Numbered from the stretch's first letter, positions 50,368-59,418 are shown. The stretch is 64,000 nucleotides of DNA from JBBSNV01 sp964458605 (GCA_964458605.1 CAYWLS010000012.1:57221-121220); one strand, 5' to 3'. The notes: generated by a model not told the origin, from the sequence alone. Numbers and translations: made by a program.

Positions 50368-51399
50368 TCAGTTGATGCCCAGCAGCGGCCGGTCGAAGAT
50401 CCTGGTGGCGTCGAAATTGCCGTCCACCAGGCCGAGCCTGCGGCCCAGTTCGATCTGCTGCAATATGCTGTCGACATCGAGCCGCGCATCGGGATCGTTG
50501 TAGGCCAGGCCGGCCGCGGTCAGCGCCAGCGAAACGCCGTTGCGACGCGCCAGCATCTCCAGGAAGCGGTCGTAGTCGGACCCCTTGATCGACTGTCCGG
50601 CGCCGTCGCGTCGCAGGAAGGTGTCGAAATAGGCCTTGGCGCCGACCCGATAGGCGTGCAGGAAGCGCTGGATCACGGCGCGCTTGTTGGCGATGGTGTC
50701 GGTGGAGGCCAGCAGCACGCCGTTCTGGCCCGGCGTCTCGTCGCCCACCCAGCCGACGATCCTGCCGAAGCCCTCGCGCTGGGCGCGCAGCGCCAGCGCT
50801 TTCACCAGCATGGTGCCGTCGATCTTGCCCGACTGCAGGGCGGCCGACGCCTCCGACATCGACTGCATCTGCACCAGATCGAGCGTGCGCGGATCCTTGC
50901 CCGCCTTCTCCGCCAGCTGCGCGACGAAGAAATGCAGCGGCGAGCCCACGGTGGTGAGGGCGATGCGGCGATCGAGCAGGCTGCGCGGACTGCGAATGCC
51001 GGCATCCCAGGCGGCGTTGCTCACCACATAGGCGGTGAAGTCGTAGCCGGGCATCTCGCGCACCGAGCCGCCGATGATGCGCACGCCGCCCTTGCCGGCG
51101 AGGTTGTAGGCGGCGGCGGAGACGGAGATCGAGGCCACGTCGATGTCGCCGGAAACCAGCGCCATGGTGGCGATCGAGGAGTTGCCGAACGGCACGAATT
51201 CGACGTCGAGTCCTTCGGCCGCGAAAGCGCCGGTCTCCAGGGCGATGATGGCCGGGGAGGAGATATTGCCGGCGAATACGCCGAGCCGGATCTTGTCGGC
51301 GGCACGGGCGGCGCCGACGATCGTGCAGCCGACAACCAGCAGCGCCGCCACGGCGGCGACCTGGGTGCGCAGAAATCTTCCAACGTGCGCGAATTGCAT
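50368..51399 (-). CDS. ABC-type substrate-binding protein (NMT1/SsuA-like)
   Basis: A 343-residue exported binding protein of the NMT1/SsuA type. The hydrophobic leader AAVAALLVVGCTIVGAARA can be read as a normal signal peptide, or as a lipoprotein signal with VVGC as a lipobox. The mature start ADKIRLGVFAGNISSPAII, then GLDVEFVPFGNSSIATMALV near residue 70 and GDIDVASISVSAAAY, fit the family, which binds nitrate, sulfonates, thiamine precursors and similar ligands. No permease or ATPase is adjacent, so it is an orphan. It is divergent from the AMP ligase. Confidence 0.83.
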   Translation of the reverse strand: MQFAHVGRFLRTQVAAVAALLVVGCTIVGAARAADKIRLGVFAGNISSPAIIALETGAFAAEGLDVEFVPFGNSSIATMALVSGDIDVASISVSAAAYNLAGKGGVRIIGGSVREMPGYDFTAYVVSNAAWDAGIRSPRSLLDRRIALTTVGSPLHFFVAQLAEKAGKDPRTLDLVQMQSMSEASAALQSGKIDGTMLVKALALRAQREGFGRIVGWVGDETPGQNGVLLASTDTIANKRAVIQRFLHAYRVGAKAYFDTFLRRDGAGQSIKGSDYDRFLEMLARRNGVSLALTAAGLAYNDPDARLDVDSILQQIELGRRLGLVDGNFDATRIFDRPLLGIN

Positions 51400-51510
51400 C
51401 GCCGCCCTCGCGTCGTCCTATACTGCCGTCCTGATAGCACAGGACGGCGTCGCTGAGCATGCGACTTGGCTCGCCGACGACGGGCTTTTCGACGCCAGCG
51501 AGTATCGAAC

Positions 51511-52998
51511 ATGAACTATAGCGAAATCCTCCGCAATCACGCCCGGAACCGGCCCACTCACCCGGCCATCCTGGATTCGATCTCGGGCGTCACCTATGCC
51601 CAGTTCGACAAGCTGGTCGATGCGGCGGCGGCTCGCCTGAGCGGCCAGGGAGTGCGCCAGGGCGACATGGTCGCCCTGGCCATCGACGAGCGCATCGAAT
51701 ACATGATCGCCTTCTACGGCCTGATCCGCATCGGCGCCGTGGTGTTCTGCCTGACGCCGGCGGACAGCGACGCAGAGCTGCGCACCGAGCTGGCCGGCTT
51801 CGAAGCGCGCTGGCTGGTCACCAACGGCCAGCCCGACGTCGCCGCCGCGGTCGGCGTGATCGGCGTCGACGATTCCTGGCGCAAGGCCGAAGGGCCGGTC
51901 GACCCCTACGACATGCCCCATGGCGAGGACATGCCGGCCTATCTGATCCAGACCTCGGGCACGACGTCGGGAAAGTCGCGCGCCGTGCTGTTCAGCCATG
52001 GCGACCTGGTGCGTCGCGTCGGTTTCAGCCAGACGAATCTGGGATACGGTCCGTGGGACCGCTTCGCTTCGCTGGTGCCGCTGTCGTTCAATGTCGGGCG
52101 CATCCACGTGATGCAGACCCTGCAGACCGGCGGCACCGCTTTGGTCCTGCCGCCGTCGATTCCGCCGGCCAACTTGCCGGCCCTGGTCGCCAAGAACGGC
52201 GTCACCTGGCTGTTCGTGACGCCGTTCCACCTGCGCAAGATGCTGCGCGAGTTCGCCAATGCCGACCGGCCGGTGCTGCAGGGTTTGCGCCAGCTGGTCG
52301 TGGCCAGTTCCGTGCTGACGGCGCAGGAGCGCGCCGCCGCGCGCCGGCTGCTCCTGCCGCATTTGGTGGAGCAGTACGGCACGGCGCAGGGCGGGCTGCA
52401 TTCGACGTCGTATCCCGCCGACCAGGATGCCGCGCCCGACGCCGTCGGCCGCATCGCCATCGGCGCCGAAGCGGAGATCGTCGACAAGGACGATCGGCCG
52501 GTGCCGCCCGGCACGATCGGGGAGATCCGCCTGCGCGGCATGGGCTGCGCCACCGGCTACTACAAGGACCCGGAGGCGAGCGCGCGGAGTTTCCGCCACG
52601 GCTGGTTCTATCCCGGCGATCTGGCGCTGATGGATAGCCGCGGCTATCTCTATCTGAAGGGCCGGACCGACGACATGTTCATCTTCGACGGGGTGAACAT
52701 CTATCCCGAGGAGGTCGAGGAGGTGCTGATGCGCCATCCGCAGATCGTCGAGGCCGCCGTGGTCGCCCAGCCCAGCGAGGACAACCAGGATGTGCCGGTG
52801 GCGTTCGTCGTCGCCGATGGCGCGGTGACGGAGCAGTCGTTGCTCGAGTATTTCTCCACCCGCATCTCGGTCTTCCGCCAGCCGCGCCTGTACTACTTCG
52901 TGCAGACCTTGCCCAAGAACGATCTGGGCAAGGTGGTGCGCGCCAAGCTGCGCCGGGGATTGCCGGTCCTGCCGGTGCTCCAGCCGGCGAGGAAGTAG
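51511..52998 (+). CDS. AMP-dependent acid-CoA ligase
   Basis: A 495-residue ANL-superfamily enzyme. The phosphate loop is QTSGTTSGKSRAVLFSH near residue 150, EQYGTAQGG lies near residue 288, the hinge is LKGRTDDMFIFDGVNIYPEE near residue 384 and the adenylating Lys is in KNDLGKVVRAKL near residue 475. It resembles benzoate- and fatty-acid-CoA ligases; the substrate is not set. The frame is open to 51466, but ATG 51511 gives the family N-terminus. The ribosome site is weak. Confidence 0.85.
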   Translation: MNYSEILRNHARNRPTHPAILDSISGVTYAQFDKLVDAAAARLSGQGVRQGDMVALAIDERIEYMIAFYGLIRIGAVVFCLTPADSDAELRTELAGFEARWLVTNGQPDVAAAVGVIGVDDSWRKAEGPVDPYDMPHGEDMPAYLIQTSGTTSGKSRAVLFSHGDLVRRVGFSQTNLGYGPWDRFASLVPLSFNVGRIHVMQTLQTGGTALVLPPSIPPANLPALVAKNGVTWLFVTPFHLRKMLREFANADRPVLQGLRQLVVASSVLTAQERAAARRLLLPHLVEQYGTAQGGLHSTSYPADQDAAPDAVGRIAIGAEAEIVDKDDRPVPPGTIGEIRLRGMGCATGYYKDPEASARSFRHGWFYPGDLALMDSRGYLYLKGRTDDMFIFDGVNIYPEEVEEVLMRHPQIVEAAVVAQPSEDNQDVPVAFVVADGAVTEQSLLEYFSTRISVFRQPRLYYFVQTLPKNDLGKVVRAKLRRGLPVLPVLQPARK

Positions 52999-53209
52999 CG
53001 CCCGCCGCCATCGGCGCCGGCCGGTTTGGGCCTCAGCCCAAGGCAAGGCCGCGATCAGCACCGTGGCCGACCTGCTTCCGGAAACCGAACGCCGCGTCCT
53101 GCGGAATCAGCACGCCGTCCGGCGCCGCCGCGGCGTGGCGCAGATTGTGCGCCTTGCCCCGCTGGCGATCCCCGGGCGGCGACATTCTGCGCCGGGGGTC
53201 GCGGCCGGT

Positions 53210-54109
53210 CTATGGCGCGGCGGCTCCGCCCGATAGCCCGCCATAGCGCAGGCTCATCGGCCGGGCCTTGCCGTCCTGGGGGCCGCCGATCTGCACGACG
53301 TCGATCTCGTGCTGGTCCTTGGTCCACACCGTCAGGTGCAGAATGCCGATCTTCTGGTGCGGCAGGCAGGGTTCGACGAAGCAGCCGCTTGCGGTGTCCC
53401 AGGCTGGCGTCGAGTGATGCGCCGCCCAGTTGCAGGTCACCGGCAGGAAGTGGCTGTCGATGCCGTGGCGATAGATGGCGATGTTGAGCGCGTTCTGCTC
53501 GGTGAGGAAATTGTCGGTCTGGTTGAGGCCCTCGCCGATCAGCTTGGCCCACACATCCCAGCTCGGCGAATCGGGTCGCAGCGCGAAGGCGCCGCTGTTG
53601 ATCAGCGGGTGGCGCACCATCTCCGTCGCCGTCTCCTCGCCGAACGCCTCGCGATAGGAGGCATGGATCACGTCGTGGAATTCCTGCCAGGCGTGGAAGA
53701 AGTTGCGATAGGAGCGGTCCATCTCCGGCACGCAGGCGATGGCGCCCTTGGCGGCGGCGCGGCGGAACAGCTCGATGGCGCGCCAGTCCTGCACCCAGGC
53801 GTCGGCGTCGAGCCACATATAGAGGTCGTGGCCGGGGAAGTGGCGCGGCAGGTAGGGGCGGGACGTCAGGGCCTTGTAGTGCTCGGGCAAAGCGTGGCTG
53901 CGGTTGAGCGCGATATCCCAGCCCGGCTTGACGATGCTGGCGCCGATGCCGGCCAGCCATTGGCGCTGGCCGTCCTCCAGCCCCAGGTCGAGCACGCCCA
54001 GCGGCACGTCGCGGCCTTCGGCCTTGTCGCGGATCGAACTGAGGCAGGCGCGCAGCAGCGGGAAATACTTGGCATCGCCGGCGCTGATGATGATGAAGGG
54101 CTTGGTCAC
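53210..54109 (-). CDS. Putative GT-A-fold glycosyltransferase
   Basis: A 299-residue protein. It starts TKPFIIISAGDAKYFPLLRA, followed by SIRDKAEGRDVPLGVLDLG, and has a DxD motif in LYMWLDADAWVQDW near residue 102, which in GT-A enzymes binds the nucleotide-sugar metal. LINSGAFALR near residue 167 and TEQNALNIAIY near residue 200 are compatible with GT8-like enzymes. The start is GTG at 54109, overlapping the protease stop as GTGA, which implies translational coupling. It probably decorates a surface glycan. Confidence 0.7.
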   Translation of the reverse strand: MTKPFIIISAGDAKYFPLLRACLSSIRDKAEGRDVPLGVLDLGLEDGQRQWLAGIGASIVKPGWDIALNRSHALPEHYKALTSRPYLPRHFPGHDLYMWLDADAWVQDWRAIELFRRAAAKGAIACVPEMDRSYRNFFHAWQEFHDVIHASYREAFGEETATEMVRHPLINSGAFALRPDSPSWDVWAKLIGEGLNQTDNFLTEQNALNIAIYRHGIDSHFLPVTCNWAAHHSTPAWDTASGCFVEPCLPHQKIGILHLTVWTKDQHEIDVVQIGGPQDGKARPMSLRYGGLSGGAAAP

Positions 54110-54861
54110 GTCGCACTCGCTGCCAGCATGGCCATGCCGCCGGCGAACAGGTTGTTGATGACATGGGCCGCGATCGAGGTCCAGAGCGAGCCGCTGCGTT
54201 CGCGCAGCCAGGCCAGCATCAGGCCCAGCGCCCCGGCCACCACCGCGTAGCTCAGGCTGCCATGCACCAGCCCGAACAGCGCCGAGGTGACGATCGCGGT
54301 CGGCCAGAACGGCCAGTGGGCGCGCAGCCAGCCGAACAGCAGGCCGCGGAAGAACATCTCCTCGGCGATCGGTCCCAGCACGCCGACCACCAGCAACCCG
54401 ATCACCACCATCAGCGGGGTGAAGGTCATGTCGCCCATCAGTTCGACCACCTGGGGCTGGATGTCCTTGAGGAACTGGCTGGCAACCAGGCTGACGACGA
54501 CGGAGAAGATCACCAGCCCGATCCCGGCCAGGATCGGGATGAACCAGCGCACCGGCCGGAAGGCCAGGGTGCGGCCCGGATCGCGCCGCCGCCGGGACGC
54601 GGCGAACCAGACGCTGCCGGCCAGGCTGACATAGAAGGCGACGCTGATGCCGATCACCAGCCAGCCATGCTGGGCGGCGCTGAGATCGGACATCTTGCCC
54701 GAGGCCGGCAGGCCGCCCAGGACCGCGGCGATGGCGATCAGGATCAGGACGGCCAGCACCAGGAACAGGATGAAAAGCAGGATGAACCGCACGATATCCC
54801 AGCGGTCGGGATGCTCCGGCACGGGCGGGGCCACGGGGATCAGCGGGGCGTCGTCGGTCAT
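54106..54861 (-). CDS. CPBP-family intramembrane glutamic protease
   Basis: A 251-residue membrane protein with about seven helices. GPIAEEMFFRGLLFGWLR near residue 160 is the EExxxR motif, FGLVHGSLSYAV holds the second motif His, and HVINNLFAGG near residue 235 has the HxxxN motif of CPBP (Abi) proteases. Members cleave prenylated or peptide substrates in the membrane, including immunity-type roles. Its stop overlaps the GTG of the glycosyltransferase, an unusual pairing. Confidence 0.88.
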   Translation of the reverse strand: MTDDAPLIPVAPPVPEHPDRWDIVRFILLFILFLVLAVLILIAIAAVLGGLPASGKMSDLSAAQHGWLVIGISVAFYVSLAGSVWFAASRRRRDPGRTLAFRPVRWFIPILAGIGLVIFSVVVSLVASQFLKDIQPQVVELMGDMTFTPLMVVIGLLVVGVLGPIAEEMFFRGLLFGWLRAHWPFWPTAIVTSALFGLVHGSLSYAVVAGALGLMLAWLRERSGSLWTSIAAHVINNLFAGGMAMLAASAT

Positions 54862-54956
54862 GGGGCCCTATATATGGGGGCGAAGCCGTTGTTGGAACGG
54901 GCATTTTGGCGCTTGGCCGGCCCGCCCGCCAGCCCGATGAGGCGGCGGCCAGCGCG

Positions 54957-54985
54957 TTGACAGGGCCGGCGGCGGGGCTTATGGT
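54957..54985 (+). promoter_or_regulatory. Sigma-70-type promoter upstream of ffh
   Basis: TTGACA (54957-54962) and TATGGT (54980-54985) are spaced by 17 bases, a near-consensus pair. The start codon of ffh is 128 bases downstream, which leaves a long leader. Confidence 0.6.
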
Positions 54986-55112
54986 CCGGCCGCTTTTCAC
55001 GGAAATCCTTGGGTTTCCGGTCGACCCTGGCATCGGGGGGCCCCGCTGATCCGCGAGTTTCGCGCATCGGCGCCCTTATCGTTTGTTCCGGTCGGCATGG
55101 CGAGGGTGATGG

Positions 55113-56501
55113 ATGTTCGAGAGTCTCAGTAAACGCCTGGGCGATGTCTTCGAGCGGCTGACGCGGCGCGGCGCGCTGAGCGAGGCCGATGTCGATGCCG
55201 CGCTGCGCGAAGTCCGTACCGCGCTGCTCGAGGCCGACGTCGCCCTGCCGGTGGTCAAGGATTTCGTCGAGGCGGTGCGCGCCAAGGCGGTCGGCCAGGA
55301 CGTGATCAAGAGCGTCACGCCGGGCCAGATGGTGGTGAAGATCGTTCACGACCACCTGGTCGAGACCCTGGGCGGCCAGGGCGCCGAGCTCGACCTCAAC
55401 GCCACGCCGCCGGTCGCCATCCTGATGGTCGGCCTGCAGGGCTCGGGCAAGACCACCACCACCGCCAAGATCGCCTACCGCCTGTCGCAGGGCGGCCAGG
55501 GCATCCTGGCCGGCCAGCGCGACAAGAAGAAAGTGCTGATGGCCTCGCTCGACGTCACCCGTCCGGCGGCGCAGCAGCAATTGGCGGTGCTGGGCCAGCA
55601 GGCCCAGGTCGCCACCCTGCCGATCGTGCCGCTGGAGCAGCCCGTCGCCATCGCCCGTCGCGCGCTCGATACGGCGCGGCGCGAGGGCTACGACGTGGTG
55701 ATGCTCGACACCGCCGGCCGCCTGGCGATCGACGAAAAACTGATGGCCGAGGTCGCCGCGGTGCGCGACGTGGCCAAGCCGCGCGAGACGCTGCTGGTGG
55801 CCGATGCCATGACCGGCCAGGACGCGGTCAACCTGGCGCGCTCGTTCAACGAGAAGGTCGGCGTCACCGGCATCGTGCTGACCCGGGTCGACGGCGATGC
55901 GCGCGGCGGTGCGGCGCTGTCGATGCGCGCCGTCACCGGCCGGCCGATCAAGCTGCTGGGCGTGGGCGAGAAGATCGACGCGCTCGAGCCGTTCCATCCC
56001 GACCGCATCGCCTCGCGCATCCTGGGCATGGGCGACATCGTCAGCCTGGTCGAGCGCGCCGCCGAGACCATCGAGCAGGAAGAGGCCGAGCGCCTGGCCG
56101 CCAAGGTCAAGAAGGGCGAGTTCGACCTCAACGACATGGTCTCCCAGCTGCGCCAGCTCAAGAAGATGGGCGGGCTGTCGGGCCTGATGGGCATGCTGCC
56201 GGGCGTCGCCAAGATCAAGGCGCAGATGAAGGACGCCAAGGTCGACGAGAAGGTGCTGTCGCGCCAGGAGGCGATCATCATGTCGATGACGCCCAAGGAG
56301 CGGCGCAACCCGGCGCTGATCCACGCCTCGCGCAAGAAGCGCATCGCCGCCGGTTCGGGCACGCAGGTGCAGGACGTCAACAAGCTGCTCAAGCAGCACA
56401 TGGAAATGGGCCGCATGATGAAGCGCGTCAACAAGCTGGGCGAGAAGGGCCTGATGCGCAATCTCGACAGCATGCTGCCGCCCGGCTTTCCGCGCGGTTG
56501 A
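55113..56501 (+). CDS. ffh: Signal recognition particle protein Ffh
   Basis: A 462-residue GTPase that binds 4.5S RNA and signal sequences and targets ribosomes to FtsY. It has an N domain from MFESLSKRLGDVFERLTRRG, the P loop GLQGSGKTTT near residue 108, DVTRPAAQQQL near residue 147, LDTAGRLAIDEK near residue 199, TRVDGDARGGAALS near residue 254, and a methionine-rich M domain from about residue 325 (GLSGLMGMLPGVAKIKAQMK). The C-terminus is typical. It heads the ffh-VOC-rpsP-rimM-trmD-rplS block. Confidence 0.97.
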   Translation: MFESLSKRLGDVFERLTRRGALSEADVDAALREVRTALLEADVALPVVKDFVEAVRAKAVGQDVIKSVTPGQMVVKIVHDHLVETLGGQGAELDLNATPPVAILMVGLQGSGKTTTTAKIAYRLSQGGQGILAGQRDKKKVLMASLDVTRPAAQQQLAVLGQQAQVATLPIVPLEQPVAIARRALDTARREGYDVVMLDTAGRLAIDEKLMAEVAAVRDVAKPRETLLVADAMTGQDAVNLARSFNEKVGVTGIVLTRVDGDARGGAALSMRAVTGRPIKLLGVGEKIDALEPFHPDRIASRILGMGDIVSLVERAAETIEQEEAERLAAKVKKGEFDLNDMVSQLRQLKKMGGLSGLMGMLPGVAKIKAQMKDAKVDEKVLSRQEAIIMSMTPKERRNPALIHASRKKRIAAGSGTQVQDVNKLLKQHMEMGRMMKRVNKLGEKGLMRNLDSMLPPGFPRG

Positions 56502-56513
56502 GGAGACGGGACG

Positions 56514-57194
56514 ATGACCATGATCGCCCATGTCTCGCTCGGCGTGCGCCAGCTCGACCGCGCCATGCGCTTCTACGATGCGGCGCTGGCCACCTTGGGC
56601 TACCAGCGCCACTTTACCTTTCCCGAAGGCGCGGGCTACGGCCCCGACCGCCAGCACATCCATCTGTGGCTGAACGTCTATCATCGCCAGGACCAGCGGC
56701 CGCACGCGCCGTCCTCCGGCGCGCATCTGGCGCTCGCCGCCGACACCCGCCTGGCGGTCGACGCCTTCCACGCCGTGGCGCTGCGCAATGGCGGCCGCGA
56801 CAACGGCAAGCCCGGCCTGCGCACCCAATACGCGCCCAACTACTACGCCGCCTTCGTGTTCGATCCCGACGGCAACCATGTCGAAGCGGTGTGCTTCGTG
56901 CAGGCTGCGCCGCCGGTGGTCCACAAGCCGGTCGAGCAGCCCGCCAAGCCCGCCGTTGTGGCCAAGCCGGCGGCTCTGGCCAAGCCTGCTGCTCCGATCA
57001 AGCCGGCGGCCCCGGTGAAGCAGGCCGTGGCCAAGGTGCCGGCCAAGCAGGAGCCGGCCACGAAGACGCAACCGAAATCCAGGAAGGCGGCGGCCAAGCC
57101 CAAAGCGGCGGCCAAGGCCGTCAAGCCGCCAGCCAAGAGCAAAGCCAAACCCAAACCGAAATCGAACAAGTCGAAATCGAAGAAGAGGAAGTGA
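56514..57194 (+). CDS. VOC-family protein with Lys/Ala/Pro-rich tail
   Basis: A 226-residue protein in two parts. Residues 1-130 are a glyoxalase/VOC domain (AHVSLGVRQLDRAMRFYDAA, then FVFDPDGNHVEAVCF) with a metal His near residue 6 and Glu near residue 125. Residues 140-226 are a repetitive Lys/Ala/Pro tail (PVEQPAKPAVVAKPAALAKP and on) ending in a very basic SKSKKRK, as in histone-H1-like tails. The tail may bind nucleic acid. It lies between ffh and rpsP, where alphaproteobacteria usually have no VOC gene, and seven bases before rpsP. Confidence 0.8.
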   Translation: MTMIAHVSLGVRQLDRAMRFYDAALATLGYQRHFTFPEGAGYGPDRQHIHLWLNVYHRQDQRPHAPSSGAHLALAADTRLAVDAFHAVALRNGGRDNGKPGLRTQYAPNYYAAFVFDPDGNHVEAVCFVQAAPPVVHKPVEQPAKPAVVAKPAALAKPAAPIKPAAPVKQAVAKVPAKQEPATKTQPKSRKAAAKPKAAAKAVKPPAKSKAKPKPKSNKSKSKKRK

Positions 57195-57201
57195 TCAACC
57201 C

Positions 57202-57579
57202 ATGTCCGTGAAGATCCGCATGACCCGCGGCGGCGCCAAGAAGCGGCCGTTCTACCACATCGTCATCGCCGATTCGCGCGATCCGCGCGACGGCCGGTTC
57301 ATCGAGCGCGTCGGTTCCTACAACCCGATGCTGCCGCGCGATCACGCCGATCGCGTGATTCTGAAGAAGGAGCGCATCGCGCACTGGCTGAGCGTCGGCG
57401 CCCAGCCGTCCGACCGCGTGCACCGCTTCCTGCACGACGCCGAGATGCTGCCGGCGCCGACGCGCCGCGAGCAGCCCAAGAAGAGCGCGCCCAAGGCCAA
57501 GGCCCAGGAGCGCGCCAAGGCCGAAGCCGCCAAGGCGGCCGAAGGCGGCGAAGGCGGCGGCGAGGCCGCGGCAAGCTAA
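57202..57579 (+). CDS. rpsP: 30S ribosomal protein S16
   Basis: A 125-residue ribosomal protein. SVKIRMTRGGAKKRPFYHIV and DSRDPRDGRFIERVGSYNP are the S16 signature. The first 85 residues match the normal protein, and a C-terminal Lys/Ala/Glu-rich extension of about 40 residues is common in alphaproteobacteria. It ends in TAA, and the rimM ATG follows in the same reading frame after two codons. Confidence 0.96.
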   Translation: MSVKIRMTRGGAKKRPFYHIVIADSRDPRDGRFIERVGSYNPMLPRDHADRVILKKERIAHWLSVGAQPSDRVHRFLHDAEMLPAPTRREQPKKSAPKAKAQERAKAEAAKAAEGGEGGGEAAAS

Positions 57580-57585
57580 CGCGCC

Positions 57586-58200
57586 ATGGCGCGCGCGCCC
57601 GATCCTGCCGGCCGTGCCTCAAGTCCCGTTGGGGATCGGCGGGTGCTGATCGGCGTCGTGGTGGGCGCGCAGGGGGTGCGCGGGCAGGTTCGCATCAAGA
57701 GCTTCGCCCATAGCCCCCAGGACATCGATGCCTACGGACCGCTGCAGGACAAGACCGGGCAGCGGCGGTTCGAGGTCAGGGCGGAAGGCTTCTCGCGCGG
57801 CGCGGTGATCGCCCGCATCGGCGGGATTGCCGATCGCAACGCGGCGGAGGCGCTGCGCGGGGTCGAACTCTACGTCGATCGCGCCGCGCTGCCCGAGCCG
57901 GGCGCGGACGAGTACTACCAGGCCGACCTGGTCGGGCTGGCGGCGGAAGACAAGGCAGGCGCGGCGCTGGGCCGGGTGCGCCGGGTCGAGGATTACGGCG
58001 CCGGGCCGCTGCTCGAACTGGAGCGGCCGGGCGAAAAAAGGACGGTGCTGGTGCCCTTCACCAAAGCCGTTCTGGTGCAGGTGGATCTGGCGGGCGGGCG
58101 GCTGGTGCTCGATCCGCCGGCAGGGTTGCTGGAGGAGGACGACGGAGGCGGGCGGGAGCCCGGGGAGAGCGCCAAGGAGAAGGATGGTGTGGCGGGCTAA
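57586..58200 (+). CDS. rimM: Ribosome maturation factor RimM
   Basis: A 204-residue 16S rRNA processing factor that binds S19 in the 30S head. IGVVVGAQGVRGQVRIKSFA near residue 22 is the family start, followed by the PRC-barrel part EYYQADLVGLAAEDKAG near residue 108 and VLVPFTKAVLVQVDLAGGRL near residue 152. It lies six bases after rpsP and overlaps trmD by 17 bases. The stop is TAA. Confidence 0.94.
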   Translation: MARAPDPAGRASSPVGDRRVLIGVVVGAQGVRGQVRIKSFAHSPQDIDAYGPLQDKTGQRRFEVRAEGFSRGAVIARIGGIADRNAAEALRGVELYVDRAALPEPGADEYYQADLVGLAAEDKAGAALGRVRRVEDYGAGPLLELERPGEKRTVLVPFTKAVLVQVDLAGGRLVLDPPAGLLEEDDGGGREPGESAKEKDGVAG

Positions 58201-58924
58201 GGTGCTGACTTTGTTCCCGGAAATGTTCCCGGGACCGCTCGGCGCCAGCCTGGCGGGCAAGGCCCTGGCGGAGGGCGTTTGGGCGCTGGAAGCGGTGGAC
58301 ATTCGCCGATTCGCACGCGATAAACACGGCTCCGTCGACGACACGCCTTTCGGTGGCGGGCCCGGCATGGTGATGCGGCCCGACGTGTTGGGCGATGCCG
58401 TTCGGGCGGCGCGAAGCCAGGCCGATGCAACGCTGCCGCTGATCTATCCGACGCCGCGCGGGCGGCCGTTCGATCAGCGGCGCGCGGCGGCGCTGGCCGC
58501 GGGACCGGGAGCGGTCCTGCTGTGCGGACGCTACGAGGGTCTCGATCAGCGCGTGATCGACGCCTTCGCGATGGAGGAAGTGAGTCTGGGCGATTTCGTG
58601 CTGTCGGGCGGCGAGATCGCGGCGCTGGCGATGATCGATGCCTGCGTGCGGTTGTTGCCCGGCACGATGGGCCAGCAGGAGTCGCTGGCCGAAGAGAGTT
58701 TCGAGCGGGGGCTGCTGGAATACCCCCACTACACGCGGCCGGCCTCGTGGACGGGGCCGGACGGGACGGAGAGAAAGGTGCCGGAGGTGCTGCTGTCGGG
58801 CCATCACGAGAAGGTCAGGCAGTGGCGGCTGGCGGAGGCGGAAAAGGCGACGCAGGAGCGGCGGCCCGATTTGTGGCAGCGCTATCTGGGCGGCGCGGCG
58901 AATACGAAAGGGAAGAGGTCATGA
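58184..58924 (+). CDS. trmD: tRNA (guanine-N1)-methyltransferase TrmD
   Basis: A 246-residue SPOUT enzyme that makes m1G37 in tRNA. AKVLTLFPEMFPGPLGASLA opens the protein, DTPFGGGPGMVMRPD lies near residue 53, and the SAM-binding trefoil knot is LLCGRYEGLDQRVID near residue 113 and GDFVLSGGEIAALAMID near residue 136. AGGAG five bases before ATG 58184 fixes the start. It overlaps rimM by 17 bases and rplS by four. Confidence 0.96.
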   Translation: MVWRAKVLTLFPEMFPGPLGASLAGKALAEGVWALEAVDIRRFARDKHGSVDDTPFGGGPGMVMRPDVLGDAVRAARSQADATLPLIYPTPRGRPFDQRRAAALAAGPGAVLLCGRYEGLDQRVIDAFAMEEVSLGDFVLSGGEIAALAMIDACVRLLPGTMGQQESLAEESFERGLLEYPHYTRPASWTGPDGTERKVPEVLLSGHHEKVRQWRLAEAEKATQERRPDLWQRYLGGAANTKGKRS

Positions 58925-59418
58925 ACATCATTCAGAAGATCAACGCCGACCAGGTGGCCAAGCTGGCGGCGGCGCGCAAAGTGCCGGACTTCGTTCCGGG
59001 CGACACCGTGCGCGTGCACGTCAAGGTGATCGAAGGCGATCGCGAGCGTATCCAGGTGTTCGAGGGCATGTGCATCGCGCGCAAGAACGCGGGCGTGAAC
59101 TCGTCCTTCACCGTGCGCAAGATCTCCTACGGCGAAGGCGTCGAGCGCATCTTTCCGCTGCACAGCCCGCGCATCGCCGAGATCGAAGTGGCGCGCAAGG
59201 GCGTGGTGCGCCGCGCCAAGCTCTATTACCTGCGCGATCGCAAGGGCAAGTCGGCCCGCATCGTCGAGGACGTCGAGGCGCAGCGCGAGTTGATGGCCGA
59301 AGTCGCGGCCCAGGCCGCCGAGGCCAAGCCGAAGAAGGAAAAGAAGGAGCGTCCGCGCCGCGATCCGGCGATGGCCGGCGACAAGAAGCCGGCGCGGCCC
59401 GCCGCCAAGAAGAAGTAG
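58921..59418 (+). CDS. rplS: 50S ribosomal protein L19
   Basis: A 165-residue ribosomal protein. PDFVPGDTVRVHVKVIEGDR and QVFEGMCIARKNAGVNSSFT are the L19 signature. Residues 1-120 are the normal protein; the rest is a basic Lys/Ala/Pro-rich tail (KPKKEKKERPRRDPAM) as in other alphaproteobacteria. Its ATG overlaps the trmD stop. Confidence 0.96.
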   Translation: MNIIQKINADQVAKLAAARKVPDFVPGDTVRVHVKVIEGDRERIQVFEGMCIARKNAGVNSSFTVRKISYGEGVERIFPLHSPRIAEIEVARKGVVRRAKLYYLRDRKGKSARIVEDVEAQRELMAEVAAQAAEAKPKKEKKERPRRDPAMAGDKKPARPAAKKK

